Source of the DNA: Ichthyophis bannanicus
Lineage: Eukaryota > Chordata > Amphibia > Gymnophiona > Ichthyophiidae
Length of the DNA stretch: 64,000 nucleotides
Direction: 5' to 3'
Assembly (NCBI GenBank): GCA_033557465.1
Contig: CM066039.1
Location: forward strand, 48,575,788-48,639,787
Shown: one piece after another, positions 33,003-44,380 of the stretch
Layout: each line of letters begins with the position of its first letter
Numbering within the stretch: the first letter of the stretch is position 1
Translations under genes and position numbers: made by a program
The notes under the pieces: generated by a model
The model's input: only the letters and a program-made list of their open reading frames with translations
The model's database searches: none
Told to the model about the DNA's origin: nothing

Positions 33003-34601
33003 CAATGAGATGGAATACCCAGGTGGATTTTATTCCAGTAGGAGGCAGACTCCACAAATTTTATTCCGCCTGGGTTCAAATCACATCAGATCAATGGGTA
33101 TTGGAAATAATAGAAAAGATATATGCTCTGGAATTTCAGCGACCGCTCGTCGATTCATTTGTTCAGTCTCCTTGCAGGACACATGTCAAAGTGCTGCAAT
33201 AGGCGAGACCTTGCAGAAACATTTTTGGATTTGGAAGCTATTGTACCGGTGCCGTTAGATCAACAAGGTTACGGTCGATACTCAATATATTTTCTAGTTC
33301 CAAAAAAGGAGGGCTCCTTTCGGCCAGTATTGGATCTGCGAGGAGTGAATCGTTATCTTCTAATAACTCATTTTCGCATGGAAACGTTCATCTGTAATGG
33401 CGGTAAGAAAAGGGGAATTTCTTACGTCTCTAGATTTGACAGAGGCCTATCTTCATATTCCCATACATCTAGAACACCAAAAGTATTTAAGATATTTGCC
33501 GTTCCAATGGGACATTTTCAATTTCAAGCATTGCCGTTCGGGCTGGCAACAGCTCCAAGAACATTTTACCAAGGTAATGATAGTGGTAGCAGCCGCATTG
33601 AGAAGGGAAGGAATACTAGTTCATCCTTACCTGGACGATTGGTTAATACTAGTAAAGTCAAAAGAGGAAAGCAAGTTAGCAACAAGGAGAGTGGTGGAAT
33701 TTTTACAAAGTTTAGGTTGGGTGGTGAATATGAGAAAGCAATTTGATACCATCTCAGGATCTAGAACATTTGGGTGCTCGATTCGAAACAGACAAGCAGA
33801 GTTTGCCTTCCCCGCTCTCGAGCGGTAGCACTTATAAATCTAGTTCAGAAATTTTTGAAGAAAAAAGATCCCACGGCATGGCATTATCTGCAGTTGCTAG
33901 GAACCATGGCAGCAACCTTGAGTGAGTTCCGTGGGCGAGGGCTCATATGCGTCCCTTACAAAGAGCTTTATTAAGGAGGTGGTCACATCAAAACAGATTA
34001 CCTCGTTTTCCGGAGACGCGTCAGGCGTTGCATTGGTGGTTAAGACCGGAAGTATTACAGATAGGGATGCAGTTGGAGTCGCCTGTATGGATTCAACTTA
34101 CGACAGATGCCAGTCTAATGGGCTGGGGAGCACATTGCGAAAGACAGTTTGCTCAAGGTCAGTGGACCAAACAGGAGAAGGCGTGGTCAAACAGATTAGA
34201 GTTGAGAGTGGTAACTTTAGCGCTTCAGATACTTCAGAGTCTCATTCAGGGGAAGGCTGTTCGTTTCCTATCAGACAATGCGACTGCAGTAGCTTACATC
34301 AATCGCCAAGGGGGAACAGGCAGTGTGGCTCTGGAAGAAGAGACATAAGTCTTATTCCTCTGGGCTGAGAAACTTGGAAGCACTATCGGCAAGCCATGTT
34401 GCGGGAGTAACCAATATGTAGGCTGTTTTGTTTTGTCGAGTGAAGGTAGAGCCTGGGGAGTGGAGTCTGCACCCCCAAGTATTTCAGTCAATAATAAAGC
34501 AATGGGGAACTCCGGTAATGGATCTCATGGCAACATTCCAATCAGCAAAGGTTGATCGATTTTTCAGTCAAAGACGGGAAAGGATGTCAGAGGGTCTAGA
34601 T
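33003..34601 (+). pseudogene. DIRS 3 reverse transcriptase and RNase H
   Basis: The RT starts near FIPVGGRLHKFYSAWVQITS, continues with RYSIYFLVPKKEGSFRPVLD and LTSLDLTEAYLHIPI, and has the catalytic HPYLDDWLIL. RNase H follows: TTDASLMGWGAHCERQFAQG (Asp), NRLELRVVTLAL (Glu) and FLSDNATAVAYINRQGGTGS (Asp). Several frameshifts are present. The reading is cut exactly at SEGL|D by the hAT element and resumes at 36067 (ALVQSWPERQLFFFP). Confidence 0.82.
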
Positions 34602-34816
34602 CAGGGGTGGGCAAACCTTTTGACTTGAGGGCCGCAATGGGTTCATATATTGGACCCGGGGGTCGGACCAAGAGTAGATGGACGGTGTGTATGTGTGAAT
34701 TAATATAAATTTAAATTTGTAACATTAAATGTTTAGATTAATTTAAGGTAGAAAAGCATAAGTTATTTTACAGAACTTTTATTGCATATGTATTTCATAA
34801 AATAGTAACTTCAATT

Positions 34817-35056
34817 TTAGTGGGAACAGTGTTGTTGGTCTCCCTTTTTTGTTAAGGCATCAAAGTCAGGAAATAGCTTTGTTGCAATTCGCAGAATAGA
34901 TCTGAGGTGTTGGTCAGTTAACTGGGATCTGTGACAGGATTTATTGATGTTCATGACACTGAACATCTGCTCACACACGTAGGTCGAGCCAAACAAGTCC
35001 AGAATCTTCTGTGCCATCCCCCGGAGGTTTGGAAAACAGTCCTCTAAGTGAGGCAT
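34817..35056 (-). pseudogene. hAT transposase C-terminal fragment
   Basis: The 79 codons read FPNLRGMAQKILDLFGSTYV followed by CEQMFSVMNINKS and LTDQHLRSILRIA, the hAT C-terminal dimerisation region. The same block is in the transposase at 49516-51320 (FGSTYLCEQLFSSMK). The core acidic sites and the BED finger are absent. Gene trees of this family include domesticated host genes such as GTF2IRD2 and ZBED5, but this piece lies inside a transposon. Confidence 0.85.
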
Positions 35057-35657
35057 AGAACTCTTTTAGTGGAAGTTCTCCTTTTAAGATTGCATCAGAT
35101 TGAAGATCGATTAGTTCCAATTGCACTTCTTGAATTCTTCATGCAGGTCATTCAGTGATTTGCTATAATCACATTTTGGATGGCCTTTTCCTGTGTGGCT
35201 AGTGTGGAAAATGAGAGAAGTTTAACGATTCTAACATCATAAAGAGCAGATTACTAACTTGGGGCATCTAACTTGAGTCATATGCACTTATCTAGTAGCA
35301 AAGTCCCGAGCCTTTTTCTCTAAGTAAATGGCAGCTTTGCTGTCTGCCCTAGAGCTTTGTACTTCTGGAAATTTAGGAGTTAAATGGTCTGGATCTGGCA
35401 GATCATCAAAGGTCTTGTATTTGCTATACAAAAGATACATGGTTGTAGAGTGCGTTCAGATGCTGGATTAAGAAAGAAAGAAAAACCGAGCAAGAAATAC
35501 TGCAGGTGGTTTGGAGAGAGAAAGCTGTTCCCCCTTTTCTAAGCGGAGCAGGAACTATATTCAAACTTCACAGTAACTAAATAGTGTTTGCCTTTTCTGG
35601 CCGCCTTCAGCACCCCCACGTCCAGGAGATAGATATGTGAATATTGCTAGCTGCAGA

Positions 35658-36001
35658 AACCACTAGCGGGATCGAGCAGATGAGCACGACGGCTGAGGTG
35701 GCGATGAGCAGGATGACCATCTGGATCTCGGCTCCAGCCATGTGGCGGAAGGAGCGGTGGTGGCGCAGTTCAGCCAGGCGTGCGTCGGTGGTACCCAGCG
35801 AGGTGCGGCGCACGAACTGGCAGTGCACACCAGCACGTTGCAGAGCACGGTGGCCAGGATGAGGAAGGAGCTGAAGCCGGCGTACATGTAGGAGTAGGCA
35901 GCGTGCGCAAACACATTGGTGCACCAGTTGATGAAGCACCAGGTCTGCGGGTACTGCAGCGTGCTGCGGCCCAGGCCCATACTAGGCAGCGCACAAAAGA
36001 G
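35658..36001 (-). pseudogene. PTGER4: PTGER4 (prostaglandin E2 receptor EP4) fragment captured in hAT
   Basis: On the minus strand the sequence encodes the end of TM4 through TM6 of EP4, a Gs-coupled receptor for prostaglandin E2: LFCALPSMGLG, LQYPQTWCFINW, HAAYSYMYAGFSSFLIL, LCNVLVC, then in a shifted frame RRTSLGTTDARL, RRHMAGAEIQ-like text and EIQMVILLIATSAVVLICSI ending at PLVV. Compared with vertebrate EP4, about 8 residues after LCNVLVC and most of the Ala-rich third loop are missing, with a frameshift. The match stops at the end of TM6, where prostanoid receptor genes have their conserved coding intron. GCTAGC flanks it on both sides (35646-35651, 36001-36006). It cannot make a receptor. 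Confidence 0.92.
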
Positions 36002-36066
36002 CTAGCGCTCCGTGGGCCGGATTAAAAGGTCTGCCGGGCCATATTTTGCCCATTCCTGGTCTAGAT

Positions 36067-37399
36067 GCATTAGTTCAGAGTTGGCCAGAAAGACAGCTGT
36101 TTTTCTTTCCTCCATGGGTGTTAAGTCGAGTTCTTCAAAGGGTAGCATCTCACAAAGGAAGAGTGATATTAGTAGCCCCGGACTGTCCGAGACGCCCATG
36201 GTATGCGGATCTAATGAGATTATTAATAGACCGTCCTTGGCGTTTGCCGCTAAGGGAAGATCTATTAAGTCAGGGGCCACTACATATGCCTCAAGTGGAT
36301 TGATTTTCGCTTACGGCTTGGCTCTTGAAAGGGCAAGATTAAGGACAAGGGGTTACTCTTCAGCAGTAATTTCTGCTTTGTTAAAATCAAGAAAGAGGTC
36401 TACTACTTTAGCGTATATTCGTACATAGAGAATATTTGAAGGGTGGTGTAAGGACAGGTTGGTTGAGGCGTTAAAGGCTTCCATTTCTCAAATTTTTGCA
36501 GGAAGGATTTGATAAAGGATTAGCTCTATCATTAAAGGTTCAGCTGGCAAGTTTAGCTTGCTATAGAGGAAAGATAAAGGGAGAGTCGATTGGGACACAC
36601 CCAGATGTAAAACGATTTTTGAGAGCGGTTACATTAAGACCACCATGTAGACTACACATTCCATCTTGGAACCTCCATTTAGTTTTGGAGGCTCTGGTAA
36701 AAGAACCTTTTGAACCATTGTCTCGAGCATCCTTAAAAGATCTTTCGCTCAAAGGGGTTTTTTGTTTTTGGTGGCTATTGCATCGGCTAGAAGGATTTCG
36801 GAATTACAGGCATTATCTTGTAGAAAACCCTTTCTGATGTTTAAGGAAAAGGTTGTTTTGAGACCAGTGCCTTCTTTCTTACCAAAAGTAGTATAGGCTT
36901 TTCATATGAATCCAGGAGGTTTCATTACCAGTATTTCAAAATGATAACGGTAATCCATTGTATTGGACATTCATAGAGCACTAAATTATATTTGAAAAGG
37001 ACAAAAGATTTCCGTAAGACGGATAGGTTGGTTCTATTTGCAGGTCCAAAGAAAGGTCAAGCAGCCTCAAAGGCTTCTATGTCTAGGTGGCTCAAGGAGG
37101 CTATATCTTCGTCATACATATTAAAAGGTAGGGCGGTTCCAGATGGACTTAAGGCGCATTCAGCACGGGTGCACGCTGCATCCTGGGCTGAATATAGTTT
37201 GATGCCGCCTATAGAGATATGTAAGGCGGCTACTTGGTTATCACTTAATTCTTTTATAAAGCATTATAGGTTAGATGTGCAAGCACAAAAGGATGCTTGT
37301 TTTGGGTCAGCAGTGCTTCAGGCTGGTTTGGCGGGACCCACCCCGTTAAGTGTTACTGCTTTGGTATATCCCAGAAATTCTGGGACTGGACTGGAGTGA
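36067..37399 (+). pseudogene. DIRS 3 tyrosine recombinase, decayed
   Basis: After the hAT insertion the RNase H/recombinase reading resumes. Recombinase text includes LASLACYRGKIKGES, HIPSWNLHLVLEALVKEPFE, an ASARRISELQA block across a frameshift near 36780 (Arg I), KGRAVPDGLKAHSARVHAAS (His-x-x-Arg), EICKAATWLS and FIKHYRLDV with the Tyr. The last 135 codons (36992-37399) form one frame. Frameshifts upstream make it inactive. Confidence 0.8.
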
Positions 37400-37863
37400 C
37401 GTAAAGTAAGGTTAAATTAGACTTACCTGCTAATTGTTACTTTAGGAACTCCAGTCCAGTCCCGCATCCCTCCCTTATAGGTTTTAGATTTAAGAAATGG
37501 CCTGAATCATATAAATGTTAATTACAGTGATCTGTTTCTACATTAGTAAAATATCCCTTTATAGAGAAGGGGGCAAGAGTTAAAAAAAAAAAGATAAATA
37601 TAATAACTTACTAAGACATATTAGAAATCTTAATAAAAACAAATATATTATATAACTATAAATATGCTTAATTGTTGCTCTGCGAGTCTGCTTTGTCAAC
37701 AGGAAAACTGAAACCAGGAGGCGGTTGCCCAGGAGGTTAGTGGTGACATCACAACTCTGTCATTATTCAGTCTCCAAGCTGCAGGAGAACCTGTATTCCC
37801 AGAAATTCCGGGACTGGAGTTCCTAAAGTAACAACAATTAGCAGGTAAGTCTAATTTAACCTC
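37369..37863. repeat. DIRS 3 internal complementary region and right terminal repeat
   Basis: Block 37369-37480 contains the complement of the left end (GGGACTGGACTGGAGTGACG). Block 37770-37863 repeats it again inverted (GGAGAACCTGTATTCCCAG, GGGACTGGAGTTCC). Between them is AT-rich sequence and a segment complementary to 30797-30830, the flank of the Penelope insertion. Confidence 0.75.
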
Positions 37864-38203
37864 CTTTTTTTTTTTCTCGAAAGAAAAGGGTTTGTGTGGT
37901 TTTTTTTTTTTTTTCCCAGGAAGAACAGAGAAAATGCTTCAGACTCAAGATGACCTCCAAACCGGGGTTTAAAAAATTCCTTAAATACAGCTGGAAGATG
38001 AACATTATCAATTAGTCATTGGGTCGCGGCCGTCCCCCCCCCCCCCCCCCCCCCACTGTGCCTGCATTCCTTTCTGGTCCTGAAGGGGTGGGCTTGAAGG
38101 TAGGGCACATGGGAGAGTACCTTTTGTCTATGGCACTATTGGATGACATCACCAGGTGTGACTGACTTGCTGTCTATAGAGAACCCCTGTTACAAGTAAA
38201 TCT
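37864..38203. repeat. Outer DIRS remnant, right part with gag-start relic
   Basis: ATGACCTCCAAACCGGGG near 37948 translates to MTSKPGFKKFLKYSWKMN, a decayed relative of the gag starts at 10738 (MMPGFKKCPECSRKMN) and 62110. The remainder is terminal repeat matching 28118-28334 in inverted form. A run of 21 C lies at 38034-38054. Confidence 0.6.
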
Positions 38204-38217
38204 CACTTTATTGGTAC

Positions 38218-39396
38218 AGCAGCAGGAGATTAGATGTCTGTAAAGCAGTGCATATATCGCCTGTCCCTAATGAAGCCAATCCCACAAATATGAGATTTGA
38301 AGTAAGTGAGAGAAAATAAGGGAATTGAACATGTGGCAATTTTAATTATGAAAAGCTTTAAGGAATTAGAAATGCTTTTGATGCTATGGTTTCAATCTAT
38401 ATCAGAAAAGCAGAACAAAGGGCAGGTGGAAAAGGGAAGAAACTGTCCAATATGGATGTCAAAGAAGCAGTTTACTTTTGCACTTGAGGGAGTATCACTT
38501 GTAAAAAGTGTCTTGTTTAGCTGTTCTGTAGTGAATATTTATTTTATTTATTTGTAGTCTCTTTTATACCGCGCTATTCGACATCAGTGCGGTTTACAAT
38601 AAACATAAGAGTTGCACATCTCAATTTCGTGATTTGTGCTTACAGTGAAACAGGTATAATAACTTGGGTATACATTAAACAGGATATTAAATTAATATAT
38701 AATTAATTAAACAGAATATTGAGAAACAAACCACCAAGGATATTCAGAAAAACTTAAAATGTGGTGTGTTTAACTGAAAAGGAGCTTGCTGGTCAAACTA
38801 CATCTCTGATGCCTAGAGAAGGAAATAAAATGTATGTCTAGCCTGAGTTCCAGATCATCCCCTACTATCCTCTGCCCTGAAATGAAATATTAAGTTGCTT
38901 CTCTACGTTCTGATTAAGATCATCTTGAGCTAAGACACAAATTTGCTTGCCTTCTAGCGCAGTATTTACAACCTAGATGGCAAATTAGCCTATGCCAGTG
39001 GCCCATAGCTCAGGGGCCTCCATGAGATCATTATAGGGGATCTGCAGGAGACAGAGAGGCCAGTGGGACTTGGGTAGGGGGAGAGAGAGAGACTGGAAAC
39101 AGGAAGGGTAAGGGACATAAAGTGGGCTAGTTGGGACAAGCTTGGTACAGGGGAACCTTAAACATTTTGGAGGTTAATAAAGGGGCCTGCCTAATCAAAA
39201 AGGTTGGGAACCTCTGGATCATGCCTTCTACAAGGCATTGGGGAAGAAGAACGGGCACACCAGATTGCTTTTGTTTTGTAAATAGGCCAAGATGCACACA
39301 AATTGCCTAAGAATAAAGCAACAATTGAAGTGGAAAATGTAAGAGGCCTGACTTACTAAGCTGTCTTTCCCCTATAGAAGCGGAGTGAGAGAAAGC
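38218..39396. other. Intergenic stretch with an antisense LINE tail
   Basis: At about 38540-38640 an antisense LINE tail is seen (TTTATACCGCGCTATTCGAC and TGCGGTTTACAATAAAC), matching 1850-1911 inverted. The rest holds only short frames without recognisable similarity. Confidence 0.5.
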
Positions 39397-42300
39397 ACAG
39401 TTACTTACCTGTAACAGGTGATCTCTGGGAACAGCAGGAATAAGTCTTCACATATGGGTACATCGGTACCGACGGAGCCTGTGCGGGAACGCTCCCCAGC
39501 ATCCAATCAAAGCTTTTGGGAGCATCCCTCAGTGCCTGCATGCTGCCTTCCCTCCTTTCCAACTGTCTCTCCTCAGTTGAGTTTTATAGCTGAGACAAAA
39601 AACAACTCCTAGGGGAGGTGGGTGGGTTATGAAGACGTATTCCTGCTGTTCCTAGAGATCACCTGTTACAGGTAAGTAACTGTGCTATCTCCAGGAACAA
39701 GCAGGAATGAGTCTTCACATATGGGGACTCCCAAGCTAAGATGCCTGGAGCCCTAGCATGGTGAGGATTGGAACATGCTACACCTCATATGGACAGGCAT
39801 CCTGAGGATGGAGGGTAGGAGTTGAAAAGAGGAGCTGTAGGAAAAACAGCTAACCTAAGGACTACAGGTAAGGAGTCCTTGTATGTATGATTACCATGAA
39901 AAATATTGACATGACCAAACACAATATGGTCCTCACCTACTGGATTGCAGGATGTAGAGAGGCTGAAGTCTACTGGAGATCCAGTAGAGGAATCTTCAAG
40001 GTGACTTTGCTGAAGTGAAGGTCCAAATCTGGATTTGACAGGTGACCCAGGTGTCAACTGGGGTAGTACAAAAACGTCAGGTCTTTAGTGGAAGCTTTAT
40101 GGAAAAAGCTGGGAACTCTTTTGGATACAGAGTTAGTAACATTTAGGAACAAAAGAGGAAGACTGACTGATTTGGACAACTAGCCCAGTCCTGGAGGGAA
40201 GAAGGGGTATGGAAAAAAGCCCATATTCCCAAGGAGGACAACTGTTTGAAGGGCTGAAACTTCAGATCTACCCTGTCTTTCTTATCTGAGAGATAGGAAA
40301 GATAGTGAAGCATGGAGCTTCAGGGTTACCCCTACGTAGGGTTAAAGTAGAAGCTGTCAGTACCACAGTAGTGGTTGTGTGCATAATACTCCAGACATAC
40401 TGAGGGACAGTATGAAGATATGCAATCCCACTGTCTGGAACTTATAGGAAGGTAAAACCTTTATAAGCATAGACAGAGATAAGTATGTAGATACATATCT
40501 ACCTATAAGGAAGCATCTCGACGTGTGTGTGTAAATATAATATGAGATCTGGAGGGGCATAAGATATGTCTGTAAGCTGCGTGTGCATATGAATCTATAG
40601 AGCAGTATATAGAAATATATACATGTATATAGATGTCTAAGATAAATGTCTGCAACTAAGCAGATAGAGAGATGCCTATAAAAACATTCACATGGGAGAT
40701 GTGAAGGATAAAGATTCATCTAATAACAAGAAGGTGGCACCTACTTGAGAAGATATATAGAGAATCTATTCCCCCCTGCCTAAGATGGTGCAGGAATGCC
40801 ATCCAGTGGAATAACCAGGATGGTTGCGTGAAAAACAGGATAATATCAGTCTGTAAACAGCAAGTCTGGAGTCCTATAGAACTCTCGCATGGTAAATGGA
40901 CAGAAAACGCATAGGATGTGATACCAGGTTGACCCACTTGAGGAACAAGGGGGTATAATGCATTGTTAAATTAAATATGTGCTGTCCATGAAGGATTAGA
41001 ATACCATGAGGACAAGCTGCAAGGAAAAAGAGCATATTTCCTGTAGAAACTGGGTAAGTCTTTAGACTGTCACATAGAGAAGGCTTATGTCCTTTATTAA
41101 TAGGAAACAGAAGGGTGTAAAGAACCCCTACAGTCATGAGGAATGACTGAGGAAGCCTTTTTCAACCATATAGGATAGTAATTAGAGAAAAAATCCCTCT
41201 GCTCTCTAGCAAGGGCCCACAGTGGAAAGCTTCTCAGTAGGATTGCAGAGAGCACTATGCAGGGGAATAGGGAAATAAAAATGGCTATTGGAGGAAACCA
41301 GCTGCCACATTAGTTATGCTGCCAATTCCAGAGATTTGGAGATGACAGAAAAGAAGCGATAAGGATTTTCCAAGATAGTGCTCATCTATCTTGGAAGCAT
41401 TACTAAGACCAGAAAAAGTAGTGGAAGACAAGACTGGAACTCATAGAAACATAGAAATATGACGACAGAAAAAGACCACATGGCCTATCTAGTCTGTCCT
41501 TCCATAACAACTACAACAGTCCACTTTTTGCCTTTAGAGAAAGTACCAGTAGTCCAATGACTGGAACTCTTCCATGGGCAGCTGCTGAATAGAACAGCCG
41601 AGAGAATCCTTCTGTTTGTAACAGAGAGAACAGACAGAACAAGAGGAGAAAATCTTGATCATGTCTAATGAGCTGCCCAATAAAAGCAGGGAGGTAACTC
41701 CAGAGAAACTCTACACTGGAAAGGAAGACTGGAAAGGCTAAGAGAGCCTTCCAGTCGTATAGTACCCCTCGTACAGGGGAAGCCCTGGAAACGAGGATAA
41801 AGAAAAATAGGAGCTGAAGGGAGACTTGCTATATGGTAAGCCTGTAGAAGGAAAAAATTCATGGTGGTACAGGGAAACTATCATGAGATAGTTGGCAAAC
41901 CTCTCTGCATGGTAGGAAGAGGAGGAAACCCTGTGACCCACAGACATGAATCTCCTGACAGCTCAGCCTACCCGAGAGCAAGTGGATGTCCTGGAAACAG
42001 GAATCCAAGCGTAGAGTTTGAAATGAAAAAACTGTGAAAAAACTTCTGCTGAGAAGAAGTGAACTGTATGTTATAAGAGATCCATTGGAACCCCATTGAG
42101 GGTTAATTTTCCTGGCTTGAGTGTGGATTCTTCAGACCAGGATGAGGTTTCCCCTGTTTGGGAACATCTGTATGATGGGCAGGAGAAGAATAAAACCTTT
42201 TAGGGAAAAGGTTTGGTAGGGCACTTCCTACCTACTGGGGAAGGAGAAGGCTTAGGATAGCCCTCGGAAACAGGGAAGTCAGTGGAGCAATGAGCAACCT

Positions 42301-44380
42301 GACGTAAAGACTCCCTATTGAAGAGATTTTCTCCAGTACAAGGAGTATTACCCAGTCTTTGTTGTGCCCATCTGTTCAAGTCTGAAGCTTGGAGCCAGGC
42401 TTTATGTCGTGCCCCTATAGCTATAGCAGAGGTTCTGCTAACAGACTCAAAAGAGTCAAGGGAAGCACGAGAAAGAAACCAAGATATATTTTGGCTATGA
42501 CTAAGAAGTAAGGAATAGTCTGCAGCCTTGGGCTCTGATAGAAAAGGAGTCAAACGAGAATTTCTTTGACCTCTTGAAGGGATAGACTCGTATAAAAAAT
42601 ATGAGAGAATCCTTGTTGCCAGCATAGATGTTTGGAAGGTTTGACGTCCAAAAGCATCCAGTGTTCTAGAACATGACCTGGCGGATAAGAAGAATGCTGT
42701 TTCTTGCTTTTTACCTTACTCATTGCTGATTCCACTACAATGGAATGATGGGGAAGTTGAGTCTTTTGAAACCCTGGAGAGGGGGGCACCTGATACAGAA
42801 GATCAGTTGCTGTAGAAGGTGAGGAAACCCTTAAAGGTGTTTCCCATATTCTCAGAAGAAGATCCTGCAAAGAAGGATGTAAAGGAAACATTATATTCTC
42901 CTTTTCCCCAGAAGAGCCTTGTGTAGGATCATAGCCAGGGATAGGAATAGCAAGGAATGTAGCCATGTCAAGGAGAAATTTCTGAAAAGAAGGATCTCCA
43001 ATGGGATCCATCCCTGGACAGGCTAAAGTTGAACTAGCCTGGGCACTGGAGGATGTACTGCTCCGGTGCAGAAAAGGAGCCCTAATGGATACTGGTACTG
43101 GTGGTTATGACTTGAGACAGTCAGTACTGCATCGTCCATGCCAGGTATCGACTCTAAACTAGGCGTGACAAGGGCATGGAAGTAGTTGGTCCCAATGTTA
43201 CTGCAGGAACCGGCATCGGTACCAATACCAGTAGCTGTGCCGGAATCAGAGGCGATACCGACATCGAAGCAGTCATCGGAGGCTGCTCAAGCGGTACCAA
43301 GGCAACCAAAAACCGTTGGTGAGTATCGATACCGCGCATCCGGAATCGGTAAGCGTCGGTTCCAAGATGCGTCAGTACCCAGTCTTCCAGACTAGATATC
43401 GATTCCAGACTCGGCATCGAAGGAAGAGTCTATCGATGCATGTCTGGAGGGTACTGGCGTCGGTCGTATCGGCAATGCTGCCGATACTGGAAAGTTAATC
43501 TGGGACGTATCTATCGGTCCCGAAGGTACCGAGAACGCCAGATGATCCCTGGTGAAAAGTGGATCACTCAACACCAGTGCCAATGCCGGGGTATCGGTAC
43601 CGCTCGAAGCGGATGCCACCACAGAGCATGGCTCAGGTATGTTCTGTGAGGGGTGAGCCCCAGGAACAACCTGAAACCCCTGAAAGGCTTTGGAGACCGA
43701 AGACTCCTGCTGGGGTTTTAAAGCCAATAGGGTCTTGAGGGCAAGGCCAGAGCTGTCATCATACTTGGCATGAGACCTACCACTCAAGGATTGGCTAGTC
43801 TTAACAGACTGTGGGTTACCTGATCCTGAAGAGAAGAAATGGTCGGTGCCCTGACACTGGAAGGGAACTCGGTATCGAGGGAAACTCGAAATGGAAAATC
43901 TCTTCTCATAAAATTGTAGCCTAATGGCTCCGGAGGAAAAGGGTCAGGACCCAAACAGGTTAGACACCAGTTATTGGAGTCTAAAAAGAAAACTGTATTT
44001 CCAGTTAAGGCACTTCTTAGGAGAAGGCTCCATGATGGAGAGGCCTTACAGGCCCCAAAAATTTAAGACACAAACTAAGGGAAAAACTCTCCCTGAGTTT
44101 TTGAAAAGAGAAGAAAAAAACCCACCGGCGGTACCGGTGGAGGCGGGAAAACAGTCACGACCACAAGAATTAAAGAGAATTTTCTGCGGTGACAGGAGGA
44201 CGTCCTGCCGGCTCTGTGGAAAAACAAAAACTGAGGAGAGAGTTGGAAAGGCAGCACGCAGGCGCTGAGGGATGCTCCCAAAAGCTTTCTGATTGGATGC
44301 TGGGGAGCATTCCCGCGCAGGCTCTGTCGGTACTGACGTACCCATATGTGAAGACTCATTCCTGCTTGTTCCTGGAGATA
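39397..44380 (-). mobile_element. DIRS element 4: gag-only, non-autonomous derivative
   Basis: The terminal hairpin at 39397-39730 (GTTACTTACCTGTAACAGG, later its complement) and the inverted match at 44270-44380 define a minus-strand DIRS element of about 5 kb. Gag-like sequence is present at 42200-43900, but I found no YLDD reverse transcriptase, RNase H or tyrosine recombinase. The middle (39800-42150) is AT-rich, without recognisable coding, and includes an antisense CR1-like scrap at 41441-41600. Confidence 0.75.
42200..43900 (-). pseudogene. DIRS 4 gag-like region
   Basis: Minus-strand frames carry the DIRS gag signature: PGFQKTQLPHHSIVVESAMS, HSSYPPGHVLEHWMLLD, ARHKAWLQASDLN and NTPCTGENLFNRES. 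Compare 6860-7984 in DIRS 2. The N-terminal part (43150-43787) is Ser/Pro/Ala-rich, and its DNA is full of ATCGGTACC-like words. The opening zinc array is not recognisable. Two or more frameshifts occur. Confidence 0.72.

Larger units (their letters stand above)
34602..36058 (-). mobile_element. hAT transposon carrying a PTGER4 fragment, 8 bp target duplication
   Basis: The element is flanked by GTCTAGAT at 34594-34601 and 36059-36066. Its ends are CAGGGGTGGGCAAAC on the left and, inverted, CAGGAATGGGCAAAA on the right, typical hAT terminal repeats. Inside, minus strand, are the C-terminal dimerisation part of a hAT transposase (34817-35056) and, at 35658-36001, a fragment of the prostaglandin receptor gene PTGER4. 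The 1457 bp length is shorter than the related 2423 bp element at 49163, so the middle of the transposase was lost and foreign DNA gained. Confidence 0.9.
28335..37863 (+). mobile_element. DIRS element 3, interrupted by Penelope and hAT insertions
   Basis: This plus-strand DIRS retrotransposon belongs to a different subfamily from DIRS 1 and 2. Its left terminal repeat (28335-28434, ACTTTACGTCACTCCAGTCC and GGAATTTCTGGGAATACAGG) recurs inverted at 37770-37863, and an internal complementary block is at 37369-37480. Inside are decayed gag, RT-RNase H and tyrosine recombinase. Insertions are a Penelope-like element (28435-30796) and a hAT element (34602-36058). Without them the element is about 5.7 kb. 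Many frameshifts and stops mark it as old. Confidence 0.82.

Noticed and set aside
35607..35994. A possible functional receptor gene on the minus strand
   Set aside because: Only TM4-TM6 is present, with a frameshift and deletions, inside a transposon.
38034..38054. C run of 21 as a functional element
   Set aside because: It is a simple homopolymer, likely slippage; C runs also occur at 11648, 11911 and 16909.
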